Below, one piece after another: positions 49,072 to 57,962 of a stretch of DNA of 64,000 nt. The stretch covers positions 682,001-746,000 of the forward strand of contig OY969702.1 in NCBI GenBank assembly GCA_963702055.1. Direction: 5' to 3'. This DNA is from CAWINX01 sp963702055 (lineage in GTDB: Bacteria; Actinomycetota; Thermoleophilia; Solirubrobacterales; 70-9). The stretch's first letter is position 1; each line of letters begins with the position of its first letter. The notes under the pieces were generated by a model that ran no database searches, was not told the DNA's origin, and saw nothing but the letters and a program-made list of their open reading frames with translations. Both the position numbers and the translations under genes were made by a program.

Positions 49072-49973
49072 AGCTTCGGCAGCGGGTGGCCGCGCAGATA
49101 GGCGTCGGCCGGCATCGGCTTGCCCCCCTGTGGCTGGACCACCTCGAGCCGCAACGCACGACGGCTACACCCCAGCAGCAGGGCGCCCCACTCGGCGCGG
49201 ATCTCGCCGGACTTGACGCCTACGTCGACAGCCCGGGCCCGCCGTACCCCAAGCCGCTCGCCGCCTGCGATCTCGAGATAGGCGCCGATGTGCGGGGTCA
49301 GGGCCCGAACGGTCCGCGCCAACTCCCCAGCCGGGCGCGAGGGGTCGAGGCGTCGCTCCCCCGGTTCGATCTTCTCGGCGTAGGTGGCCTCGGCCTCGTC
49401 CTGCTCCTTGAAGGAGAGATCGCCGTCGGCGAGCCGATCGAAGGCCTGGGCGAGCAGCTCGCCGCCAAGCGCGGCGAGCGTCTGCGAGAGGCCGTCGAAG
49501 TCCTCGTCGGGGCCCAGATTCACCTCCTCTCGCAGAGCCACCGGGCCCGAGTCGAGCCCCTCGGTGACCTTCATGATGCTGACCCCGGTGCGCTCGTCGC
49601 CGGCCATGATCGCCCGCTCGATCGGCGCCGCTCCCCGCCAGCGCGGCAGCAGCGACGGGTGGACGTTGAGCATCTCCAGCTCGGAGAGGAGGGGCTCGCG
49701 AATCAGCTGGCCGAAGGCGCAGACGGCGGCCGCGTCGGGCCGCGCCTCGCGAATGCGAGCGAGGGCGTCCTCGTCGTTGACGCTCTCGACCTGGAGCAGC
49801 TCGATTTCCAGCGCCCGCGCTTCGTCGGCCACCGGGGGCGCCTGGGTGCGGCGACCGCGCCCCTGTCGCCGGTCCGGTGGGGTGACGACCAACTGCGGCC
49901 GGTGCGGGGAGTCCGCCAGCCGGCGCAGGACGGTCGCGGCAAACGCCGACGTGCCTAAGTAGACGGTCCTCAC
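49068..49973 (-). CDS. fmt: Methionyl-tRNA formyltransferase
   Basis: Formylates initiator Met-tRNA using 10-formyl-THF. Conserved blocks: YLGTSAFAATVLRRL, NVHPSLLPRWRGAAPIERAI with the catalytic Asn-His, and TGVSIMKVTEGLDSGPVA. The C-terminal OB domain starts near 205. The length is 301 residues from GTG 49973. The frame stays open further upstream, but that stretch is the palindrome and the def 3' end. Confidence 0.96.
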   Translation of the reverse strand: MRTVYLGTSAFAATVLRRLADSPHRPQLVVTPPDRRQGRGRRTQAPPVADEARALEIELLQVESVNDEDALARIREARPDAAAVCAFGQLIREPLLSELEMLNVHPSLLPRWRGAAPIERAIMAGDERTGVSIMKVTEGLDSGPVALREEVNLGPDEDFDGLSQTLAALGGELLAQAFDRLADGDLSFKEQDEAEATYAEKIEPGERRLDPSRPAGELARTVRALTPHIGAYLEIAGGERLGVRRARAVDVGVKSGEIRAEWGALLLGCSRRALRLEVVQPQGGKPMPADAYLRGHPLPKL

Positions 49974-49983
49974 GCGTCGCAAT

Positions 49984-50047
49984 GTGAGCGTGTCAATCGA
50001 CACGGTGACAGCCGGGTATTCGAATCCGTGGCGATTGACACGCTCAC
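49984..50047. repeat. Perfect 16-base inverted repeat across the def stop and fmt leader
   Basis: The arms gtgagcgtgtcaatcg (49984-49999) and the exact complement (50032-50047) enclose 32 bases. The def stop codon at 50044-50046 lies in the right arm, and fmt starts ten bases beyond the left arm. The inner loop contains gtattcgaatcc, a chance look-alike of a tRNA T-loop. It could act as an attenuator or be another palindromic element. No second copy was found in the window. Confidence 0.75.
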
Positions 50048-50682
50048 GCTGTGTGCTTGGGTTCGCGATGCTCCGCGGGCCCTTCGCCCTCGCCCTCGTC
50101 CTCGCCGGGCGGGCTGTAGCTGCCGCCCTCGCGCAGCGCTCGCAGCGCTCCCTTGCGCTGTTCGCGCTCGGTCCGGTCGAGGATGAGGACCCCGTCGAGA
50201 TGGTCGATCTCGTGCTGGAGAACCCGCGCCTCCAGCCCCGACGCCTCGATCTCGATCGCCTCCCCGGCCGTGTCCCGACCGCTGAAGCGGGCGTGCAGGG
50301 GCCGTTCGACTTCCATCGAGACACGCGGCAGGCTCAGACATCCCTCCTCGGCGACCACCGCCTCATCGGACAGCCACTCGACCCGCGGGTTGACCAGCGC
50401 GGTCGGCTCGGAGTCGGGGCCCGCCTGGAAGACCAGCACCCGGCGCAACATCCCGAGCTGGGTGGCGGCGAGGCCGACCCCCATCGCGTCGCGCATGATC
50501 GCGATCATCCGCTCGACCTCGGCCCTCAGCTCGGGGCCGAACTCGGCGACCGGCGAAGCCTTGCTCTTCAGCACCGGGTCACCGAACTTGACTACGAGGG
50601 CGAGCGCCGCTTCGCGGCGCTCCAGCAGCTCGGCCTCGAGTTGGTGCTCGCCGGTGTCGGTCGTCTCAGCCGGATCGCTCAT
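50044..50682 (-). CDS. def: Peptide deformylase
   Basis: Removes the formyl group from nascent proteins. The three motifs are present: GVGLAATQLGM, EEGCLSLPRV with the metal-binding Cys, and QHEIDHLDGVLI. The length of 212 residues is long for the type because of a 25-residue acidic N-terminal extension and a 30-residue Glu/Gly-rich C-terminal tail. The stop codon lies in the inverted repeat at 49984-50047. It is 32 bases downstream of priA. Confidence 0.96.
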   Translation of the reverse strand: MSDPAETTDTGEHQLEAELLERREAALALVVKFGDPVLKSKASPVAEFGPELRAEVERMIAIMRDAMGVGLAATQLGMLRRVLVFQAGPDSEPTALVNPRVEWLSDEAVVAEEGCLSLPRVSMEVERPLHARFSGRDTAGEAIEIEASGLEARVLQHEIDHLDGVLILDRTEREQRKGALRALREGGSYSPPGEDEGEGEGPAEHREPKHTA

Positions 50683-50714
50683 GGAGTACCGAGTCTAAGG
50701 ACTGCGCCCAATGA

Positions 50715-52694
50715 CTACTGAGGGTCGACGTCGACGCCAATCGAGACGTCCTTCAGCGAGCGATCGGCGGCGAGGGACTCGACCACTCCCCGGACCGCGT
50801 CGACCGTGCCCTCGCGGTCGTCGGCCTTGAGCAGGAGGCGGCGGCGATGGCGGTTGCGGACGCGGAACATCGGGGCCGGGCCGAGCAGGTCGGTGCCGTC
50901 GGGCACCACCTCGTCGAGGTCGGCGGCGAGCCGCGCGGCGACCGTCTCGATCCTCCCCTCGTCCTCGGAGGAGAGATTGATCCGCGCCAGGCTCGAGAAG
51001 GGCGGGTAGCGGAGCAGGCGCCGGCGCTCCAGCTCGCCGGCCAGGAAGCCGGCTGAGTCGTGGCCGGCGGCCCGGGCGATACTCGGGGCGGTGGGCGCCA
51101 GGGTCTGGACGATCACCTCTCCCCCGGCCTCGCCGCGGCCGCTGCGCCCGGCCAGTTGGGCGACCATCGCGAAGGTCCGCTCCTCGGCGCGGAAGTCGGG
51201 GAAGCGCAGCGTCGCGTCCGCGTCGAGGATCGCGCTCAACGTCACCTCGGGGAAGTCGTGGCCCTTGGCGACCATCTGGGTGCCGACCAGCACCGCGCTG
51301 CGCTCCTCCTCGAAGCGCCCGAGGATGCGGGCGTGGGCGCCGCGTCCCGCCGCGGTGTCGGAGTCGAGCCGGATGACCGGCATCGGGTCGAGGCGGCGGG
51401 CCAGCAGCTCCTCCACCTGCTCGGTGCCGACGCCGGCCCGCGCCAGGGTCGTCGAGTCGCAGTCCGGGCAGGACCGGGGCAGCGGCTCGGAGTGCGCGCA
51501 GTGGTGGCAGACCAGGCGCCCGCTGCCGCGGTGGGTGATCAGCGAGACGTCGCAGTTGGGGCAGCTCCAGTGCCGCCCGCAGGAGCGGCAGGTCAGCCAC
51601 GGCGCGAAGCCGCGCCGGCTGACCATCACGATCGCCTTTGCGCCGGCGCGCCTGACCCCCTCCAGCACCTCCCAGGTGGCGGGATGCAGGGGGCCCGAGC
51701 GCGGATCGGCCTCGCGCATGTCGACCACCTCCACCGGCGGCATCCGCAGGCCGTCGACCCGGCGCGGCAGCTCCACCCGCGGCAGCTCCAGCCACGACTC
51801 CGGACGCGGCGTCGCGGTACCGGCGACCAGCACGGCCCCGCACTGCTCGGCCCGGCGGCGGGCGACGGTGCGGGCGTCATAGGAGGGATCGCCCTCCTGC
51901 TTGTAGGAGGGGTCGTGCTCCTCGTCGATCACGACCAGGCCGAGGTTCTCGACCGGAGCAAAGATCGCCGAGCGCGGCCCTACGCAGACGCTCGCCTCAC
52001 CGTCGCGCAGCCGCTTCCACTCGTCGTAGCGCTCGCCGTCGGTCAGTGCCGAGTGCAGGACGGCGAAGCGGTCGCCGAGCCGAGCGCGAAAGCGCGCCAC
52101 CGCCTGTGGGGCGAGGCCGATCTCGGGGACGAGGACGATCGCCCCCCTTCCCTGGGCGAGCGCTGCCTCGACGGCGGCGAGGTAGACCTCGGTCTTGCCC
52201 GAGCCGGTGACCCCATGCACGAGCAGCTCGCGATCCGCCCCCGCCTCGCCGTCGAGGGCCGCGACGATCCGCTCGACCGCGCCGACCTGCTCGGGCAGGA
52301 GCGAGGGCGCGACCGCTGCCGAGACGCCGACCTCGGGCTGCTCGGGCCGGGGCCTGGCGCGGCGTTTGCGGACGCCGGCGCCGGGGGGCAGGACGAGCCG
52401 CAGGCCGCGGGCGGGGGTCGAGCAGTACTCGCGAGCGACCCAGAGGCCGAGCCGGACCAGTTCGACCGGCACCCCGGTTTCCAGCGCCTCGAGCGGCTCG
52501 ACCAGGCGCTCCGGCGGCAGCTCCGAGCTCTCGGCCATCTCAACGACCACGCCGAGTACGGGCCGGCGCCGGCCGAACGGCACCCGCACGACGCTTCCCA
52601 CCCCGACCTCGGCCATCTCTTCGGGAAGTCGGTAATCGAACGGCCCGCGCAACGCGCGGGCCGTGGTGAGCGGCTCGACCTTGGCTATCGACAT
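50715..52694 (-). CDS. priA: Primosomal helicase PriA
   Basis: Replication-restart helicase. N-terminal 3'-DNA-binding domain (about 1-100), then helicase lobes with GVTGSGKTEVYLAAVEAAL, VIDEEHDPSYKQEG, AGTATPRPESWL and LVGTQMVAKGHDFPEVTL. The two zinc sites are formed by CRSC, CPNC, CHHC and CPDC around 370-415. Mycobacterial PriA has lost helicase motifs; here they look intact. The length is 659 residues from ATG 52694; GTG 52703 three codons upstream is possible. Confidence 0.94.
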   Translation of the reverse strand: MSIAKVEPLTTARALRGPFDYRLPEEMAEVGVGSVVRVPFGRRRPVLGVVVEMAESSELPPERLVEPLEALETGVPVELVRLGLWVAREYCSTPARGLRLVLPPGAGVRKRRARPRPEQPEVGVSAAVAPSLLPEQVGAVERIVAALDGEAGADRELLVHGVTGSGKTEVYLAAVEAALAQGRGAIVLVPEIGLAPQAVARFRARLGDRFAVLHSALTDGERYDEWKRLRDGEASVCVGPRSAIFAPVENLGLVVIDEEHDPSYKQEGDPSYDARTVARRRAEQCGAVLVAGTATPRPESWLELPRVELPRRVDGLRMPPVEVVDMREADPRSGPLHPATWEVLEGVRRAGAKAIVMVSRRGFAPWLTCRSCGRHWSCPNCDVSLITHRGSGRLVCHHCAHSEPLPRSCPDCDSTTLARAGVGTEQVEELLARRLDPMPVIRLDSDTAAGRGAHARILGRFEEERSAVLVGTQMVAKGHDFPEVTLSAILDADATLRFPDFRAEERTFAMVAQLAGRSGRGEAGGEVIVQTLAPTAPSIARAAGHDSAGFLAGELERRRLLRYPPFSSLARINLSSEDEGRIETVAARLAADLDEVVPDGTDLLGPAPMFRVRNRHRRRLLLKADDREGTVDAVRGVVESLAADRSLKDVSIGVDVDPQ

Positions 52695-52744
52695 CCGAAT
52701 CACGGTATGGAGAGAAGCGGACGCCGCGGGTATGCTGCGCCCCG

Positions 52745-53251
52745 ATGGCGCTTAACCTCAGCCCGGGGGAGCAGGTGATCTTCGAGGGCCACCCCTCCTG
52801 GCGGGCGATCCTCGGCTTCTACCTGAAAGGGGTCGTGATCGCGGCGATCCTCGGGGCGGTCGCCAAGCTGGTCGGAGCGAGCAGCACCACCGTCTTCCTG
52901 ATCGTCCTCGTCGTGATCGCGCTGACTGTGCTGGTCGGCTTCGTCAGGCGCGTCGCGACCACCTACACGATCACCGACCGCCGCCTCAACATCAAACGCG
53001 GCATCGTCTCCCGCGAGATCCAGGAGACGCGGCTGGAGCGGGTCCAAAACGTCAACTACCGCCAGAGCGTCTACCAGCGCCTGATGCAGATCGGCGACGT
53101 CGACTTCGACACCGCGGCCAGCGACGACTACAACTTCGTCTTCGCCGGCGTGGCGAACCCCGGCGACGTTGTCCACCGAGTCGACCAGGCGACCGGCGCC
53201 GGGACCGCCGGCAGCCACGGCTTGGGAGAAGCTCAGCCTCCGAGCCAGTAA
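52745..53251 (+). CDS. Membrane protein with bacterial PH-like domain (bPH2)
   Basis: A 168-residue YdbS/YdbT-type protein. After a short cytosolic start (LSPGEQVIFEGHPSWRA), two membrane helices span about 22-43 and 48-66. The bPH2 domain follows (about 70-150) with TTYTITDRRLNIKRGIVSRE and RLERVQNVNYRQSVYQRLM. The function is unknown; family members can affect envelope or stress traits. It is divergent from priA (50-base gap) and convergent with metK. Confidence 0.85.
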   Translation: MALNLSPGEQVIFEGHPSWRAILGFYLKGVVIAAILGAVAKLVGASSTTVFLIVLVVIALTVLVGFVRRVATTYTITDRRLNIKRGIVSREIQETRLERVQNVNYRQSVYQRLMQIGDVDFDTAASDDYNFVFAGVANPGDVVHRVDQATGAGTAGSHGLGEAQPPSQ

Positions 53252-53366
53252 CCGAGCACCGAAAGGGTGCTTGTGGCCAAGCAGATCAAGGACGCAGGGA
53301 GCGTGGCGTGCTCCGCACGCGAGCGACCGAGGACGCCGATATGCGCCGTGTCACACGCGCACCCGC
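53252..53366. other. Short convergent intergenic region
   Basis: It separates the bPH2 gene and metK. It holds a small hairpin, agcacc-gaaag-ggtgct near 53255-53272, without a following T-run, so any terminator role is weak. The rest shows an interrupted set of GC-rich direct repeats (gagcg/gagcg) and nothing more. Confidence 0.4.
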
Positions 53367-54617
53367 TCAGGCAGGCGAGGCCGCAAGCCCTGCAGCAGCC
53401 TTTAGAGAGCCAACCCGGTCGGTCCGCTCCCAGGTGAAGGCCTCGTCGCTACGGCCGAAGTGGCCGTAGGCCGCGGTCTTTTGGAAGATCGGGCGGTGCA
53501 GGTCGAGGTAGCGGCGGAAGGCGCCGGGACGGAGGTCGAACTCGCGCTGGACGAGCTGGGAGATCTCCGCGTCGGAGAGCTTGCCGGTGCCGAAGGTCTC
53601 GACCATCAGCGAGACGGGACGGGCGACGCCAATCGCGTAGGCGACCTGGACCTCGCAGCGGTCGGCCAGCTCGGCCGCGACGACGTTCTTGGCGACGTAG
53701 CGGGCCGCGTAGGCGGCGGAGCGGTCGACCTTGGAGGGGTCCTTGCCGGAGAAGGCGCCGCCGCCGTGGCGGGCCATCCCGCCGTAAGTGTCGACGATGA
53801 TCTTGCGACCGGTGAGGCCGGCGTCGCCGACCGGGCCGCCGATCACGAACTTGCCGGTCGGGTTGACGAGGAAGCCCTCGCGCAGCGCCCCCTCGTCGAA
53901 GAGGCCGGGGACCTCGGCCCCCAGGACGGGCATCACGACCTTCTCCCAGAGGTCGGGTTTGATCGTCTCCTGGGAGTCGACGCCCTCCGCGTGCTGAGTC
54001 GAGATCAGCAGCTTCTCGACCTGGGTCGGGCGGCCGTCGGCGTAGCGCACCGTCACCTGGGTCTTGCCGTCGGGCCCGAGGTAGTCGAGCGTGCCGTCCT
54101 TGCGAACCGCGGCGAGGCGCTCCGCGAGCCGGTGGGCGATGTGGATCGGCATCGGCATCAGCGCCTCGGTCTCGTTGGTCGCGTAGCCGAACATCATTCC
54201 CTGGTCGCCGGCGCCGGCGATCAGCAGCTCGTCCTCGCCGTGACTCCCGGAGCGGGTCTCGTGCGAAGTGTCGACCCCCTGGGCGATGTCGGGGGACTGC
54301 TTGTCGAGGGAGACGAGGACCGAGATGTGGTCGCAGTTGTAGCCGTAGTCGCCGTGGTCGTAGCCGATCTCGCGAATCGTCTCGCGGACGATCTCGGGGA
54401 CGTCGAGGTGGACCTCGGTCGAGATCTCCCCGGAGACCACCGCCATCCCGGTGTTGACGAGCGTCTCGCAGGCGACCCGGCCCTCGGGGTCCTCGGCCAT
54501 CACCGCGTCGAGGACGCCGTCGGAGATCTGGTCGCAGACCTTGTCCGGGTGGCCCTCGGTGACGGACTCGGAAGTGAAGAGGTACTCGCCCTCGGCGAGC
54601 GGCTTGAGATCAGACAT
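53367..54617 (-). CDS. metK: S-adenosylmethionine synthetase
   Basis: Makes SAM from methionine and ATP. Conserved blocks: TSESVTEGHPDKVCDQISDG, IAGAGDQGMMFGYATNET, LVNPTGKFVIGGPVGDAGLT, DTYGGMARHGGGAFSGKDPS and KVDRSAAYAARYVAKNVVAA. The length of 416 residues is a little over the usual size owing to the C-terminal tail. It starts nine bases after the der stop, with no room for a SAM riboswitch, and is therefore read from the upstream aro-cmk-der operon. Confidence 0.97.
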   Translation of the reverse strand: MSDLKPLAEGEYLFTSESVTEGHPDKVCDQISDGVLDAVMAEDPEGRVACETLVNTGMAVVSGEISTEVHLDVPEIVRETIREIGYDHGDYGYNCDHISVLVSLDKQSPDIAQGVDTSHETRSGSHGEDELLIAGAGDQGMMFGYATNETEALMPMPIHIAHRLAERLAAVRKDGTLDYLGPDGKTQVTVRYADGRPTQVEKLLISTQHAEGVDSQETIKPDLWEKVVMPVLGAEVPGLFDEGALREGFLVNPTGKFVIGGPVGDAGLTGRKIIVDTYGGMARHGGGAFSGKDPSKVDRSAAYAARYVAKNVVAAELADRCEVQVAYAIGVARPVSLMVETFGTGKLSDAEISQLVQREFDLRPGAFRRYLDLHRPIFQKTAAYGHFGRSDEAFTWERTDRVGSLKAAAGLAASPA

Positions 54618-54626
54618 GGCAGAAGC

Positions 54627-55940
54627 CTAGCGGCGGCGACCGCTGTGCGGCACGAAGTCGATTACCAGCGGCACGCCCTCGAGGCCGTAGGCCTCGCGCA
54701 TCCGGTTCTCGAGGTGGTAGGCCCAGTCACGGGAGATCAGGCGGCGGTCGTTTACCTGGATCGCGATGCGCGGCGGCCGCTCGCCCACCTGGGCGGCGTA
54801 GTAGAGGCGAAGGCGGCGGCCCCGTTTCGACGGGGGCGGGGTCTTGGCGACGACGTCGCCGACGAAGCGGTTCAACTCAGGGGTCGGGATCCGCTCCGCG
54901 GCGCGGTCGGCCAGCTCGAGCGCCTTCGGCAGCAGGGCGGTGACGTTGCGCCCACGGGTCGCCGAACAGGTGACGACCGCGGGGCGCAGGCGCAGCTTGC
55001 GCTGCACCCGGGCGCGGGCGTCGTCGATGTCGGTCTCGGTGACGTCCCACTTGTTGAGCGCCAGCAGGGTCGCGCAGCCCGCCCGCATCGCCAGCTCGGC
55101 GACCCGCAGGTCCTCGGAGGTGACTCCCTCGGAGGCGTCGCAGACGACCAGGGCGACGTCGGCGCGCTCGACCGCGCGCTCGGAGCGCAGCTGCGCGTAG
55201 TAGTCGACGCTGCCGGCGACCTTGGAGCGGCGGCGCAGGCCGGCGGTGTCGACCAGGATGACTCGGCGGCCGTCGACCTCCAGCTCGGTGTCGATCGCGT
55301 CGCGGGTCGTCCCGGCGGCCTCGGAGACGATCACCCGGTCCGAGCCGAGGAAGGCGTTGACCAGCGAGGACTTGCCCGCGTTGGGACGACCGATCACCGC
55401 AACCCGGACGGCGTCGTCATCGCTCTCCGGGAGCGGACGGTCGCCGAGCATCTCGGCAACCCGGTCGAGCAGGTCGCCGCTGCCGATTCCGTGGGTGGCG
55501 GATACGGCCACCGGGTCGCCCAGCCCGAGCTGGTGAAACTCGGCGATGAGGTGATCGTCCTCGGGGCGATCGACTTTGTTGGCGACGACGACGACCGGCG
55601 TCCCGCCGCCGCGCAGCGTCTTCGCCAGCTCGGCGTCCCCCGCCCTCAGCCCGGCGCGGGCGTCGACGACCAGCATCACGGCGTCAGCCTCGGCGATCCC
55701 GAGCCGCGCCTGGCGCTGGACGTCCTGGGCCAGCTCGGCCTCGTCCTCGAGGTCGATCCCACCGGTGTCGACCAGCTCGAAGTCGACCCCGTTCCAGTTG
55801 CAGGCCAAGCGCTTTCGATCGCGAGTGACGCCGGGCTCAGAGTCGGTGACCGCCTCCCGCCCACCGACCAACCGGTTGACCAGGGTGCTCTTGCCGACGT
55901 TCGGAAAGCCGACGACGGCCACGGACGGCAGGCGGCTCAC
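54627..55940 (-). CDS. der: Ribosome-assembly GTPase Der (EngA)
   Basis: Double GTPase needed for 50S ribosome assembly. The first G domain has GFPNVGKSTLVNRL and DTGGIDLEDE, the second GRPNAGKSSLVNAF and DTAGLRRRSK, followed by the KH-like C-terminal domain. The length of 437 residues is normal. The 58-base gap to the upstream gene cmk consists almost wholly of a 49-base palindromic element. cmk-der is a common pair. Confidence 0.97.
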   Translation of the reverse strand: MSRLPSVAVVGFPNVGKSTLVNRLVGGREAVTDSEPGVTRDRKRLACNWNGVDFELVDTGGIDLEDEAELAQDVQRQARLGIAEADAVMLVVDARAGLRAGDAELAKTLRGGGTPVVVVANKVDRPEDDHLIAEFHQLGLGDPVAVSATHGIGSGDLLDRVAEMLGDRPLPESDDDAVRVAVIGRPNAGKSSLVNAFLGSDRVIVSEAAGTTRDAIDTELEVDGRRVILVDTAGLRRRSKVAGSVDYYAQLRSERAVERADVALVVCDASEGVTSEDLRVAELAMRAGCATLLALNKWDVTETDIDDARARVQRKLRLRPAVVTCSATRGRNVTALLPKALELADRAAERIPTPELNRFVGDVVAKTPPPSKRGRRLRLYYAAQVGERPPRIAIQVNDRRLISRDWAYHLENRMREAYGLEGVPLVIDFVPHSGRRR

Positions 55941-55948
55941 AATCCCCC

Positions 55949-55997
55949 CTTCCGCTGTTCTTTAGCCGGGTATGGGGGGGCAAAGGAACAGCGGAAG
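55949..55997. repeat. 49-base palindromic repeat between cmk and der
   Basis: Perfect 12-base arms, cttccgctgttc (55949-55960) and gaacagcggaag (55986-55997), with an inner GCC/GGC stem. The reverse complement is 43/49 identical to ribD 41986-42034. It lies one base after the cmk stop and nine bases before the der start on the minus strand, so it occupies the whole gap and may affect translation of der. Confidence 0.88.
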
Positions 55998-55998
55998 C

Positions 55999-56637
55999 TC
56001 ATTTCAGACCCCTGTTCTGGGCGAGGGCGACGATCCGGGCCACGACCTCATCGAGGGAGAGCTCGGTGGTGTCGATCTCGACCGCGTCCGCGGCGGCGCG
56101 CAGGGCGCTGTGCTCGCGACTCTCGTCGCGGCGGTCGCGCTCGCGCTGGGCGTCAAGGACCGCCGCGTAGTCCTCACCGGCCTGCGCGGCGCGGCGACGG
56201 GCGCGCTCCTCGGCGGACGCGGTGAGGAAGACCTTCAGCGGCGAGTCCGGGCTGACCACCGTGCCGATGTCGCGACCCTCGGCGACGTAGCGCCCCGCCG
56301 CGATCAGATCACGCTGGCGGGCGACCATCGCCTCGCGGACCCCGGGGTGGACCGAGACACGGGAGGAGGCCGCGGTCACCTCGGGCTCGCGGATCGCGGT
56401 GCTGACGTCGCGGCCATCGAGCGACACCCGGTCCCCATCGAAGCCGACCTCAACCGCGCGAGCGATCTCCCCCATCGCCTCGCCGTCGTCCAGGTTGGCG
56501 CCGCCCTCGACCCCCGCCAACGCAACGCAGCGATACATCGCCCCGGAATCGAGGTAGGTGAAACCGAGCGCCGCCGCGACGGCGCGGGCAACGGTGGACT
56601 TGCCGGCCCCGGCGGGCCCGTCGATCGCGATGACCAT
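55999..56637 (-). CDS. cmk: Cytidylate kinase
   Basis: Phosphorylates CMP and dCMP. The P-loop is AIDGPAGAGKSTVARAVA, with GFTYLDSGAMYR, EGRDIGTVVSPDSPLKVFL and RDRRDESREHSAL. The length is 212 residues from ATG 56637. The aroA-cmk-der order is frequently seen and is kept here. Confidence 0.96.
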   Translation of the reverse strand: MVIAIDGPAGAGKSTVARAVAAALGFTYLDSGAMYRCVALAGVEGGANLDDGEAMGEIARAVEVGFDGDRVSLDGRDVSTAIREPEVTAASSRVSVHPGVREAMVARQRDLIAAGRYVAEGRDIGTVVSPDSPLKVFLTASAEERARRRAAQAGEDYAAVLDAQRERDRRDESREHSALRAAADAVEIDTTELSLDEVVARIVALAQNRGLK

Positions 56638-56662
56638 CGCGGCAGCGTACGGGCGAGGCGCC

Positions 56663-57961
56663 TCAAGCGCCGTCCCGCAGCAACGCAGCGAGATCGGCCT
56701 CGAAGCCCGGATAGCTGACCGCCGCTGCGTCCATACCCTCGACCTCGACGCCATCGCGGGAGGCAAGGCCGGCGATCGCCCCGAGCATCGCGATCCGGTG
56801 ATCGCCATGGGAGTGGACGACGCCGCCGCGCAACCCGCCGACGCCATTGATCGTCATCCCGTCCTCGGTCGTCTCGACCGTGGCGCCAAGCGCGGTCAGC
56901 GCCTCCGCCACAGTGGCGATTCGGTCCGACTCCTTGCGCCTCAGCTCAGCGGCGTCGCGGATCGTCGTCGTCCCCTCCGCGAAGCAGCCGGCGAGGGCGA
57001 CCAGGGGCAGCTCGTCGATCGCCAGCGGGATCTCGACGCCGGAGACCTCGGTGGCGCGCAGCTCCGCATGCCGCACGCGCAGCTCGCCGATCGGCTCTCC
57101 CCCCCGCTCGCCCGTCTCCTCGACCTCGATCCCGGCGCCCATCCGCTCGAGGATCGCGAGCAGGCCGGTGCGGGTCGGGTTGAGGCCGACGCCGGAGATC
57201 TTCACCTCGCTGCCCGGGACCAGCAGGGTGGCGAGGACGAAGAAGGCGGCTGAGGAGAAGTCGCCCGGGACGACGATCTCGCCGGGCTCGAGCCGCTCAG
57301 CGGGCCGTACGGTGACGGCGCCGGGCTCGCGATCGAGGTCGGCGCCTGCCGCGGCGAGCATCCGCTCACTGTGGTCGCGGGTCGGCAGGGGCTCGATCAC
57401 GCGGGTCTCACCGGCGGCGAGCAGGCCGGCGAACAGCAGGCAGGACTTGACCTGGGCGCTGGCGACCGACAGCTCGTAGGAGATCCCTCGCAGCGCGGAG
57501 CCCTCGATCTCGAGCGGCGGCAGCCGGTCCTCGCGGCAGCGTAGGCAAGCGCCCATCTGCCGCAGCGGCTCGACGATGCGGTCGACCGGCCGGCGGCGGA
57601 TCGAGTCGTCGCCATCGAGCGTCCAGGCTCCTCCCTCCTGCCCGGCGAGCCAGCCCGGCAGCAACCGCAACAGGGTGCCCGCGTTGCCGACGTTGATCCC
57701 CGCCGACGCCGCTCCACGCAGGCCGACGCCGAGAACCCGGATAGAAGGGGCGACCTTCAGCGCGCTGACCCCTTCGACCTCGGCGCCAAGCGCATCGACA
57801 GCGGCCAGGGTCGAGCGGGTGTCGGCGGAATCAAGGTAGCCCTCGATCGTCGTCTCCCCCTCCCCCATCGCGGCGATCAGCGCCGCCCGGTGGGAAATCG
57901 ACTTGTCGGCCGGCGGGCGCAGGGCGCCGCGCAGCGGGCCGGCCGGGTCGAACCGCGCCAC
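56663..57961 (-). CDS. aroA: 3-phosphoshikimate 1-carboxyvinyltransferase (EPSP synthase)
   Basis: Shikimate pathway step six. Motifs: RPPADKSISHRAALIAAMGE (usually PGDKSISHR, with Gly replaced by Ala here), NVGNAGTLLRLLPG, LPTRDHSERMLAAAG and RRKESDRIATV. The length of 432 residues is normal. The start is GTG 57961, one base after the tyrA stop. The Gly-to-Ala change in the PEP-binding region (usually GNAGT is the sensitive site, which is intact) does not by itself predict glyphosate behaviour. Confidence 0.95.
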   Translation of the reverse strand: MARFDPAGPLRGALRPPADKSISHRAALIAAMGEGETTIEGYLDSADTRSTLAAVDALGAEVEGVSALKVAPSIRVLGVGLRGAASAGINVGNAGTLLRLLPGWLAGQEGGAWTLDGDDSIRRRPVDRIVEPLRQMGACLRCREDRLPPLEIEGSALRGISYELSVASAQVKSCLLFAGLLAAGETRVIEPLPTRDHSERMLAAAGADLDREPGAVTVRPAERLEPGEIVVPGDFSSAAFFVLATLLVPGSEVKISGVGLNPTRTGLLAILERMGAGIEVEETGERGGEPIGELRVRHAELRATEVSGVEIPLAIDELPLVALAGCFAEGTTTIRDAAELRRKESDRIATVAEALTALGATVETTEDGMTINGVGGLRGGVVHSHGDHRIAMLGAIAGLASRDGVEVEGMDAAAVSYPGFEADLAALLRDGA

Positions 57962-57962
57962 C

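Noticed and set aside
50011..50031. A tRNA T-loop-like string (gtattcgaatcc) in the def-fmt gap
   Set aside because: No acceptor, D or anticodon arms surround it; it is the loop of an inverted repeat.
54618..54626. A SAM riboswitch ahead of metK
   Set aside because: Only nine bases separate der and metK.
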